Positions 1 to 4,586 of a stretch of 8,981 nucleotides of DNA are shown here, one piece after another. The notes beneath the pieces were generated by a model. The model did no database searches and was not told the DNA's origin. It saw only the letters and a list, made by a program, of their open reading frames with translations. Within the stretch, counting starts at the first letter, position 1, and each line of letters begins with the position of its first letter. The position numbers and the translations under genes were made by a program. Source of the DNA: Methanosarcinales archaeon (GTDB taxonomy: Archaea > Halobacteriota > Methanosarcinia > Methanosarcinales > Methanosarcinaceae); assembly GCA_012329085.1 (NCBI GenBank), contig JAAXQB010000328.1, positions 1-8,981 on the forward strand. The letters run 5' to 3'.

Positions 1-2
1 CT

Positions 3-134
3 TACCTGCGTTTGGAGGTATATCGCCTGCGCACGGGAATATCGTGGTTTGAGGCCAAGACGAGCATTATCCGAGATGCAATTCGCTCTTATTTGGCTCA
101 TCCTGTGTACACCCTACCTAGATCAACTGCGTAA
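3..134 (+). CDS. 3' end of an unidentified gene, possibly a ribbon-helix-helix protein (partial)
   Basis: An open frame runs in from the left edge and ends at TAA 132-134, leaving 43 codons. The readable segment contains KTSIIRDAIRSYL, which looks like the second helix of ribbon-helix-helix DNA-binding proteins (consensus like S-E-I-I-R-E-A-I-R-E-Y-L), followed by a short tail ending RSTA. The first 120 bases are about 50% G+C, against well under 35% elsewhere, so composition changes sharply at the gene's end. Other frames are also open over this short stretch, including one on the minus strand, so the frame choice rests on the helix-like motif. If the reading is right, this would be the C-terminus of a small regulator or antitoxin. 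The start lies outside the window. Confidence 0.35.
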   Translation, partial: YLRLEVYRLRTGISWFEAKTSIIRDAIRSYLAHPVYTLPRSTA

Positions 135-141
135 CTCCTAT

Positions 142-300
142 GTATATAATTTGTATATAACACATAAAGTTGTATATTTAACACTCATTGACATTCATTC
201 GTTCTAAAAGCCGAGCAAACGCTCATTCGTTCCGAATAAGCTTTTAAAGAGAATGAATATTATCTCGTTTAAAATAAATATAAAAACGAGAAATTAGAAA
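142..300 (+). repeat. Degenerate cluster of the three-hairpin palindromic element upstream of csl4
   Basis: Scrambled, decayed copies of the element defined at 2931-3004. An HP2-like stretch (GTATATAATTTG... GTTGTATATTTAACACTCATT) begins at 142. An HP3-like hairpin lies at 221-241, with arms GCTCATTC and GAATAAGC and one wobble. CTCGTTT at 264-270 pairs perfectly with AAACGAG at 284-290. An HP1 left arm, CGAGAAATTAGAAA, occupies 287-300 but is not followed by its normal right arm. The stretch 135-373 contains no credible gene; these repeats and the putative csl4 promoter are all I see there. Confidence 0.6.
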
Positions 301-334
301 TTTTATAAAATATGTGCCTTTTAGAATGTGTGCA

Positions 335-342
335 TTTATAAA
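335..342 (+). promoter_or_regulatory. Putative TATA box for csl4-rpoL
   Basis: TTTATAAA lies 32-39 nt before the csl4 ATG at 374. With the usual archaeal spacing of about 25 nt, transcription would start roughly 5-12 nt before the ATG, giving an almost leaderless mRNA. This agrees with the lack of a Shine-Dalgarno sequence before csl4. The surrounding DNA is so AT-rich that similar octamers occur by chance. Confidence 0.3.
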
Positions 343-373
343 CTAGATCTAATACAAAAACAAAATTAATATT

Positions 374-1030
374 ATGAGAATACACAGAAATAAAAAATAT
401 AGGCGAAAGCACATACAAATTGACAATTCAATAAATGAAAAGACAATTGAAGTAGTGAAAGAAAAAAAAATTGAAAAAAAGTTTGTAATACCTGGTAATG
501 AAATAGGAGCAATTGAAGAATATGTAACAGGAATTGGAACTTATGCACATAAAGGAAAAATATATTCAAGTAATACAGGAATTGTAAATATTAAAGAACA
601 ATCAAAAACAATAGAAGTAATTCCTGCAACAAACACCCCCCACATATTAAAAGAAGGAGATATATTTGTTGGCAGAATAATCAATATGCGCGATTCTATG
701 GCATTAATTTCAATATCCGCAATACAAGGAAAATCTAAACAAGATGTGACTTCATTCGGAACTGGTGCAGTGCATATATCAAATGTAAGATCTAATTTTG
801 TAGAAGACCTTTACAAAGAATTTTTACCTTTTGATATTGTAAAAGCAAAAATAATAAATATTGAAAATATGCAATTGAGTACAAAAGATGACAATCTTGG
901 AGTTATGCACGCAACTTGTTCAAATTGTAGAGGAGTACTTAAAAAGGATGGAGATAAATTAAAATGTTTCGAATGTGATAGAGTTGAAACTCGAAAATTG
1001 TCTTCTGATTATGGAACTGGAATAATATAA
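374..1030 (+). CDS. csl4: Exosome complex RNA-binding protein Csl4
   Basis: Cap subunit of the archaeal RNA exosome, which recruits and threads RNA into the Rrp41/Rrp42 core in the cytoplasm. The 218-residue protein has the family order. An N-terminal domain begins at about residue 37 (FVIPGNEIG, then GIGTY and GKIYSSNTGIV). An S1 RNA-binding domain follows at about 72-165 (EGDIFVGRI, MRDSMALI, GAVHISNVR). A C-terminal zinc ribbon has Cys182, Cys185, Cys198 and Cys201. The first ~36 residues are a Lys/Arg-rich extension before the conserved start, longer than usual. A GTG at 455 (residue 28) would give a more typical N-terminus, but neither start has a clear ribosome binding site. rpoL follows after 25 bp, so the two are almost certainly co-transcribed. 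The identity is firm; the exact start is less so. Confidence 0.95.
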   Translation: MRIHRNKKYRRKHIQIDNSINEKTIEVVKEKKIEKKFVIPGNEIGAIEEYVTGIGTYAHKGKIYSSNTGIVNIKEQSKTIEVIPATNTPHILKEGDIFVGRIINMRDSMALISISAIQGKSKQDVTSFGTGAVHISNVRSNFVEDLYKEFLPFDIVKAKIINIENMQLSTKDDNLGVMHATCSNCRGVLKKDGDKLKCFECDRVETRKLSSDYGTGII

Positions 1031-1055
1031 TTAAATAAAAAAAGGATAATAGAAA

Positions 1056-1328
1056 ATGAAATTAAAAATTATAAATGAAAAGACAAATGAAATGTATATT
1101 GAAATCGAAGGAGAAAATCACACACTTCTTAATATGTTAATGTCCATATTGCTTGAAGATGAAAGAATTCTTATTGCATCATATGATATGAAGCATGTAA
1201 CAATAAGTGAACCCATATTATATATTAAAACAGATGGGGCAAATCCAAAAGAAGTTTTAAAAGATGCATCTTCAAAACTTGTTGTAGAATGTGATGAATT
1301 TATGAATGTATTTAAAGCAGCAATTTAA
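1056..1328 (+). CDS. rpoL: DNA-directed RNA polymerase subunit L (Rpo11)
   Basis: Small assembly subunit of archaeal RNA polymerase. It dimerises with subunit D to form the platform that nucleates the enzyme, equivalent to eukaryotic Rpb11/Rpc19 and to part of bacterial alpha. The 90-residue length is normal. The family pattern is clear: an N-terminal beta strand (KLKIINEKTNEMYIEIEGE), the HTLLNMLMSILLEDERI helix, a central ASYDMKHVTISEPILYIKT segment and a C-terminal helix ending CDEFMNVFKAAI. A weak Shine-Dalgarno (AGGA, 1043-1046) lies 9 nt before the ATG. It follows csl4 by 25 bp, an arrangement seen in many euryarchaea. No strong terminator is visible downstream. Confidence 0.95.
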   Translation: MKLKIINEKTNEMYIEIEGENHTLLNMLMSILLEDERILIASYDMKHVTISEPILYIKTDGANPKEVLKDASSKLVVECDEFMNVFKAAI

Positions 1329-1574
1329 GGATAAATCTAATTTTATAAGATATTTGAAATAAAAAAAAGATCACAATCAACACCAGAGGCATTAACAAAG
1401 ATATTTATAGAGTTGATGATAATTTTTAAAGGATGAAGTGTTATTAATTTTAATGCAAGAATGATTTTTTTTTCAATTGACATAGACCATGTAATACAAA
1501 ATACATTATTGGAATAATTTGATTGCCGTAACAATGAAGGAAAATGACATTTTCTGTATTTATACAGCTTTAAA

Positions 1575-1719
1575 TATATAATTTTAAAAATTATATACTA
1601 ATGTTCGTTCGAATAACTCATCCTGAAAGAATGAGTGATTACGCCCATTCGTTCTGAATGTGCTATCAAAGATTTTATCATACGCACATTCTCTTTGAGG
1701 ATGCGCTTTTCGAACGAGC
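1575..1719 (+). repeat. Nested palindrome array (HP2 plus several HP3-type hairpins)
   Basis: Starts with an HP2 copy whose arms TATATAATTTT (1575-1585) and AAAATTATATA (1587-1597) are perfectly complementary. It continues with HP3 derivatives: ACTCAT (1617-1622) pairs with ATGAGT (1631-1636). GCCCATTC (1643-1650) faces GAATGTGC (1656-1663) with one mismatch. GCACATTCTC (1684-1693) pairs with GAGGATGCGC (1697-1706) through two wobbles. The outer segments GTTCGTTC (1603-1610) and GAACGAGC (1712-1719) are also nearly complementary, so the array could close into one branched structure between rpoL and the mntA homologue. Confidence 0.65.
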
Positions 1720-1788
1720 TATAGAAAAATTTAAAAAAATCGAATAGATATTTAAAGAAATAAGCCAATTCATATACATATATGTTAA

Positions 1789-1797
1789 TTTATAAAT
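1789..1797 (+). promoter_or_regulatory. Putative TATA box for the mntA-hepT operon
   Basis: TTTATAAAT lies about 38-46 nt before the ATG at 1835. Transcription would begin about 15-20 nt before the start codon, and no Shine-Dalgarno is present in the leader. The call is weak because the leader and its surroundings are nearly pure A+T. Confidence 0.25.
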
Positions 1798-1834
1798 TAT
1801 TTTAAATTAAAAGAAAAAAATAGATAAAAAAATT

Positions 1835-2329
1835 ATGGCATACGAAAAATTGAAAACTTTTCTCTGTATAATAATTTTACAACTTATATGCAGTAAAAAA
1901 ATAGAAAACAATTTAAGAAATTGGGAACAGAATGTTGTGGAATTTTTAAGTAAGCAAAAGTATGTTAAATTTGCTTATCTTTTTGGTTCAGTAGTAAAAG
2001 GAAGGGATGGGAGTTTAAGTGATATTGACATTGCAGTTTTTATAGATGAATCCATTAGCAAGAATAAGTGGTTTAAACTACAATTAAAATTAATATCAGA
2101 ATTAACAAATATTATAAAAATAGATAGAATTGATTTGATAATTATGAATGACGCTCCTCTCTCACTCAATTATGAAATAATAAAGGCAAATCATTCTTTA
2201 TTTGTTAGAGATAAGATGGATAAGATAGATTTTGAGCATAAAATAATATCTAGATATCTCGATAGAAGGTATTATGAAAATAGATGGACGGACGAGTTTT
2301 TGAAAAAGGTTGCTAAAAGAGAGATTTAA
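1835..2329 (+). CDS. mntA: MNT-domain nucleotidyltransferase antitoxin (MntA-like)
   Basis: Minimal nucleotidyltransferase of the type paired with HEPN toxins. Characterised MntA proteins inactivate their HepT partner by transferring AMP from ATP to a toxin tyrosine. The 164-residue protein carries the full GSX10DXD signature: Gly51-Ser52, ten residues, then Asp63-Ile-Asp65. The third carboxylate is Asp100 in IDRIDLII, so the catalytic site looks intact. Residues 3-18 (beginning YEKLKTFLC) are encoded by a degenerate copy of the HP1+HP2 palindromic element (1840-1891). Removing 48 nt would keep the frame and give MACSKKIENN before the usual N-terminal helix. The element-derived segment is hydrophobic but is not a convincing signal peptide. 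The stop codon lies inside the 9-bp target duplication of an inserted element, and the partner gene begins downstream of it. Translation could instead start inside the gene, skipping the element-derived residues. Confidence 0.9.
   Translation: MAYEKLKTFLCIIILQLICSKKIENNLRNWEQNVVEFLSKQKYVKFAYLFGSVVKGRDGSLSDIDIAVFIDESISKNKWFKLQLKLISELTNIIKIDRIDLIIMNDAPLSLNYEIIKANHSLFVRDKMDKIDFEHKIISRYLDRRYYENRWTDEFLKKVAKREI
1840..1891 (+). repeat. Degenerate HP1+HP2 palindromic element inside the mntA reading frame
   Basis: This stretch aligns with the HP1+HP2 copy at 2505-2555 over its whole length, by eye about 44 of 51 positions plus a few one- or two-base gaps. It begins ATACGAAAAATTG (copy at 2505: ATACGAGAAATTA), shares TTTCTCTG in the middle and ends AACTTATATGC (copy: AAGTTATATAC). 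The terminal ATAC (1840-1843) and ATGC (1888-1891) are 48 nt apart, a multiple of three, so the insertion adds 16 codons without breaking mntA. The inverted repeats are eroded, as expected for an older copy under coding constraint. Confidence 0.65.
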
Positions 2330-2438
2330 TTCATGTTCCGCACCCTTGACGAAAATAGCAAAATAAATTTATAAATTTTGTAATAGTATAATACTATAAA
2401 AAAATAAATTTTTTAAATTGTACAAGGGTGCGGAAAGT
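2330..2438. mobile_element. 109-bp non-coding element with 13-bp inverted repeats and 9-bp target duplication (MITE-like)
   Basis: TTCCGCACCCTTG (2336-2348) is exactly inverted as CAAGGGTGCGGAA (2423-2435). These GC-rich arms stand out in an otherwise nearly all-A/T interior, which has its own small palindrome (ATAGTAT, one base, ATACTAT). Outside the arms, GAGATTTAA occurs at 2321-2329 and again at 2439-2447 as a 9-bp direct repeat, consistent with target-site duplication. The arms are 6 and 3 bases from the two repeat copies, a slight asymmetry. The left repeat contains the mntA stop codon, so the antitoxin is undamaged. No coding capacity; movement would need a transposase from elsewhere. 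Alternatively it is simply a long hairpin. Confidence 0.7.
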
Positions 2439-2467
2439 GAGATTTAAATAGATGGGCGAAATTATTT

Positions 2468-2518
2468 ATGAATGAAAAAGAAAAAGTAGCCAGAAAAATT
2501 AAAAATACGAGAAATTAG
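2468..2518 (+). pseudogene. Severed 5' end of the hepT homologue
   Basis: ATG at 2468 opens a short frame reading MNEKEKVARKIKNT before it enters the HP1 palindrome and stops at TAG 2516-2518. The charged opening fits the first helix of HepT-family HEPN proteins. Deleting the 47 nt between ATAC at 2505-2508 and ATAC at 2552-2555 joins this frame exactly to the downstream HEPN frame (14 codons, then MKKYVDFLKS). I infer this is the original translation start, cut off by the element. It lies 20 bp after the mntA stop once the 118-bp insertion is subtracted. Confidence 0.6.
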
Positions 2519-2555
2519 AAATTTCTCTGAGTATATAACTTTATAAGTTATATAC
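2505..2555 (+). repeat. HP1+HP2 palindromic element interrupting hepT
   Basis: HP1 has arms GAGAAAT (2509-2515) and ATTTCTC (2521-2527) with a 5-nt loop. HP2 has 11-bp perfect arms GTATATAACTT (2531-2541) and AAGTTATATAC (2545-2555) with a 3-nt loop. HP3 is absent. ATAC occurs at both borders (2505-2508 and 2552-2555), possibly a short target duplication. The element introduces a TAG into the original hepT frame, and an ATG occurs one base after it. The HP2 hairpin directly abuts that ATG. Confidence 0.8.
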
Positions 2556-2556
2556 A

Positions 2557-2982
2557 ATGAAAAAATATGTTGATTTTTTAAAATCATACAAATCTATAAC
2601 AAATGGAGTATTAGAAAAAGACTATGCATTAAAATCTGCCATTGAGCGAAATCTTCATCTTGCCATAGAATCTGCTTTAGATATTGGAGAAGTTATAATT
2701 TCAGCAGAGAATTTTGAAAAACCAGAGGACTATAAAAGTGTTATACTTATACTTGGAAAATATAAAATTATTCCACATAATTTTGCAGAAAGATTTTCTG
2801 AGGCTGCAAAGTTTAAAAACATTCTTGTTCACATGTATGAAGAAGTAAATGTGGATTATATTTATGAAATACTACGAAACGATCTTGAAGATTTTGATGA
2901 ATTTGCAAAGCATATGGCAAAATACATTCCGAGAAATTTAAAAAATTTCTCTCAGTATATAATTTTTCAAATTATATACTAA
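2557..2982 (+). CDS. hepT: HEPN-domain toxin, HepT-like, with altered catalytic motif
   Basis: HEPN ribonuclease partner of the upstream MNT gene. The 141-residue all-helical protein shows family features: ERNLHLAIESALDIGEVIISAEN (30-52), YKSVILILGKYKIIP (59-73) and FAERFSEAAKFKNILVHMY (76-94). In characterised HepT the active motif is RX4HXY, whose Tyr is AMPylated by MntA. Here His92 and Tyr94 remain but the Arg position is Lys87, so RNase activity may be reduced or lost. Both ends are altered by the palindromic element. The ATG at 2557 follows an inserted copy that cut off 14 original codons, so this ORF is N-terminally shortened. Residues ~125-141 and the TAA stop come from a second copy; the natural C-terminus probably lay near Tyr123. 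No ribosome binding site precedes the ATG, and the HP2 stem abuts it. It may be a decaying or tamed toxin, with mntA retained. Confidence 0.85.
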   Translation: MKKYVDFLKSYKSITNGVLEKDYALKSAIERNLHLAIESALDIGEVIISAENFEKPEDYKSVILILGKYKIIPHNFAERFSEAAKFKNILVHMYEEVNVDYIYEILRNDLEDFDEFAKHMAKYIPRNLKNFSQYIIFQIIY

Positions 2983-3004
2983 CGCTCATTCATTCTGAAT
3001 GAGC
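2931..3004 (+). repeat. Complete three-hairpin palindromic element (HP1-HP2-HP3) at the hepT 3' end
   Basis: The best-preserved copy. HP1: GAGAAATTT (2931-2939) and AAATTTCTC (2943-2951), 9-bp stem, 3-nt loop. HP2: GTATATAATTT (2955-2965) and AAATTATATAC (2969-2979), 11-bp stem, 3-nt loop. HP3: GCTCATTC (2984-2991) and GAATGAGC (2997-3004), 8-bp stem, 5-nt loop. All three stems are perfect. HP1 and HP2 are translated as the end of HepT, and TAA 2980-2982 lies between HP2 and HP3. The three stems could also act as a transcript-end structure for the toxin-antitoxin operon. Confidence 0.9.
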
Positions 3005-3130
3005 TATTAAAAATGAAAAAGAACCGCCTTTATAGTCTGCATATATAATAAAAAATAACAAGAAATTCATATTAGATTTATTGCGTAATAATTTACAATT
3101 CCAAATCACATTGGTTTCCGAGATAATGTT

Positions 3131-3229
3131 AATTCTCTTTGAGAATTCGCAAACGCTCATTCATTCTAAATGAGCCATTAATTTTTTTTTCTCAGCATAT
3201 AATTTTACAAGTTTCCAATTTCTCGTTCG
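3131..3229 (+). repeat. Rearranged palindromic-element copy (hairpin, HP3, then HP2-like)
   Basis: AATTCTC (3131-3137) pairs perfectly with GAGAATT (3141-3147). HP3 follows with arms GCTCATT (3155-3161) and AATGAGC (3169-3175). Then CTCAGCATATAATTTTACAA (3191-3210) matches the HP2 left half of the copy at 2951, but its right arm is degraded into GTTTCC. AATTTCTCGTTCG (3218-3230) resembles an HP1 arm. The order HP3 before HP2 differs from the complete copy, so this is either shuffled or two partial insertions. Confidence 0.6.
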
Positions 3230-3287
3230 TCTTTTTCATCCAATAAATTATACAAATTTTTAAAGTCCAATCAATATTTAAACTTCT

Positions 3288-3314
3288 TAATTTGCATAAT
3301 TTGTGTAATTTGCA
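3288..3314 (+). repeat. Three tandem 9-nt units
   Basis: TAATTTGCA, TAATTTGTG and TAATTTGCA follow each other without gaps. It is a minor tandem repeat in gene-free DNA, probably from slippage; no function is suggested. Confidence 0.5.
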
Positions 3315-3490
3315 CGACTAAAAGATTTTTCTATCATAAGTGATTAAAAAATATCAGAAAACGAAAAAATATTTAATAATATAAAATCAAAATTAAGCTT
3401 ATTACAAAAAAAGTGAATAATAAACCATATCCAAAATAAATAAAAATTTTCCCCAATACAATTCAAAAATCCATTTAAATTTCAAACATA

Positions 3491-4570
3491 TCAATCAACA
3501 ACACCACGAATCGATTTTCTTTTAACCAATTGCTCAATACCTTTCAATTCCACACCATCTTCCACCACCAAATACCCATTCAATACAGCCCTATCAACAA
3601 ACCCTTGACCCCATTCATTTCTCACAAACATAGTAGAATAGCCCTTCTCAGTTCCAACACTCCCAACTGAAATATCCGAAGTTATTCCAGTAAAATCTTT
3701 GCATACCTTACATCCATTTCGTATAGCATCATCAAGACCTTTTAATTCAAATTTATGAATAACCCCATCAATCAACGATATAACTAATTTGCCCTTAACA
3801 ATCTCTAATTTCTTAACATCCCATGTATTAACACCAACCACTTTCAACTTTTCCACTATTTTTTCATATAAAAAAGTCTCAAAACAAAACAACGAAATTT
3901 TAAGACGAATGGATTTTCTAAACGGCATCAAAAGGTCATTATCCGAAGCCAATATTTGAAATATAGCATCTATAACACAAGGAGTTCCAACAATTGCAAT
4001 TTTATTTAATTTTTTATCAAATACCGCTTCCCTTAATGCTTGCAATATAGGAACATTCCAATTATATCTGCTACCAACCGATTCCAACACTTCCTCTTTT
4101 GAACACGCCAAAAATGAATTAGGTTTCATAGTCCATTTATCTTCCATCATAACAATAGCACAATCAATAAGCCCTTCATCAAATGCACTTGAAAGCAATG
4201 CTGTGACCACTCCCCCATCTTGAATACCTTTAACATTAATCAAAGTTTTTGCTTTATATTGACTAATAGTTCGACCAATTCCCGACTCCGCGTGAATCTT
4301 TTTTTCCATAGTCCTAGGGCATGCATCATAACATGCCCCACATTTAACATCATAAAGAGTTGTTTTACAAAACTCTGCGGATAATGGAGATTCGCCATTT
4401 TCTGTTGGAGCAATACTACAAGAACATTCATCGCAAACAAATTTTATTGGACTTTCCTCTTTAAAATAAAGATTATCAACAGGACACACAGAAGTGCATG
4501 CACCACAGCCAGAACATATGTTTTTATCCCACACTTCTTCTTTTAATTTTAAATACGACTTCATAAACAT
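3491..4570 (-). CDS. FrhB/FdhB-family iron-sulfur flavoprotein associated with glutamate synthase
   Basis: Member of the coenzyme F420 hydrogenase/dehydrogenase beta subunit family, whose members bind a flavin and exchange electrons with F420. The 359-residue protein starts with a ferredoxin-like region: Cys19, 22, 25 and 29 (CSGCGACTSVCP) and a second set, Cys77, 80 and 84 (CGACYDACP). These enclose an unusual stretch with Cys46, 49, 51 and 68. The FrhB N-terminal domain follows (GGVVTALL at 119-126, GTPCVIDA at 195-202). The FrhB C-terminal domain has Cys287/Cys290 (CKVCKDFTG) and SDISVGS. The start at 4570 is set by a strong Shine-Dalgarno 9 nt upstream; a second ATG two codons later is less well spaced. 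It is last in the glutamate synthase cluster. I infer it passes electrons from reduced F420, or from ferredoxin, to the synthase in place of the bacterial NADPH-oxidising GltD. No direct evidence of F420 specificity is visible. Confidence 0.85.
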   Translation of the reverse strand: MFMKSYLKLKEEVWDKNICSGCGACTSVCPVDNLYFKEESPIKFVCDECSCSIAPTENGESPLSAEFCKTTLYDVKCGACYDACPRTMEKKIHAESGIGRTISQYKAKTLINVKGIQDGGVVTALLSSAFDEGLIDCAIVMMEDKWTMKPNSFLACSKEEVLESVGSRYNWNVPILQALREAVFDKKLNKIAIVGTPCVIDAIFQILASDNDLLMPFRKSIRLKISLFCFETFLYEKIVEKLKVVGVNTWDVKKLEIVKGKLVISLIDGVIHKFELKGLDDAIRNGCKVCKDFTGITSDISVGSVGTEKGYSTMFVRNEWGQGFVDRAVLNGYLVVEDGVELKGIEQLVKRKSIRGVVD

Positions 4571-4579
4571 ATTTTGTAT

Positions 4580-4586
4580 TCACCTC
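4580..4586 (-). promoter_or_regulatory. Strong Shine-Dalgarno for the FrhB-like gene, overlapping the gltB3 stop
   Basis: On the minus strand GAGGTGA lies 9 nt before the ATG at 4570 and complements the 16S rRNA 3' end. Its TGA is the gltB3 stop codon, so termination of gltB3 and initiation of the next gene are coupled. It is the best ribosome binding site in the window and fixes the start at 4570. Confidence 0.75.

Larger units (their letters stand above)
1329..1834. other. Gene-poor spacer with a possible decayed reading frame and repeat array
   Basis: No intact gene is visible in these 506 bases. From about 1360 to 1600 the + strand has one frame with coding-like stretches (PEALTKIFIELMIIFKG, then ARMIFFSIDIDHVIQN) interrupted by TGA, TAA and TGA. 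The frame ends at the TAA supplied by the HP2 palindrome copy at 1575-1600. A 63-codon frame on the opposite strand covers 1343-1534, but it shows no family features and is easily expected by chance at this base composition. The right part (1575-1719) is the nested palindrome array listed separately. Confidence 0.3.
3005..3490. other. Convergent intergenic region without genes
   Basis: Lies between the 3' end of hepT (+ strand) and the 3' end of the FrhB-like gene (minus strand). I find no credible gene on either strand. It holds further palindromic-element fragments, a triple tandem 9-mer (3288-3314) and AT-rich filler. A run of seven A at 3405-3411 reads as a T-run on the minus strand about 80 nt past the FrhB-like stop and could serve as an archaeal U-run terminator, but this is weak. 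Confidence 0.5.

Noticed and set aside
1343..1534. 63-codon open frame on the minus strand after rpoL
   Set aside because: No recognisable family, no ribosome binding site, and stop codons depleted by chance are common at this length; the opposite strand looks slightly more coding-like.
1370..1550. TGA stops in the broken frame as recoded codons
   Set aside because: gltB1 and gltB3 end normally at TGA, and the broken frame also contains TAA, so recoding is not needed or supported.
2436..2475. Small frame starting ATGGGCGAAATT at about 2452 as a gene
   Set aside because: Only seven codons before a stop; it lies in the original mntA-hepT spacer.
142..3229. Recurring palindromes considered as a CRISPR array
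   Set aside because: Copies are not regularly spaced, have no uniform spacers, vary in which hairpins they contain and lie inside genes.
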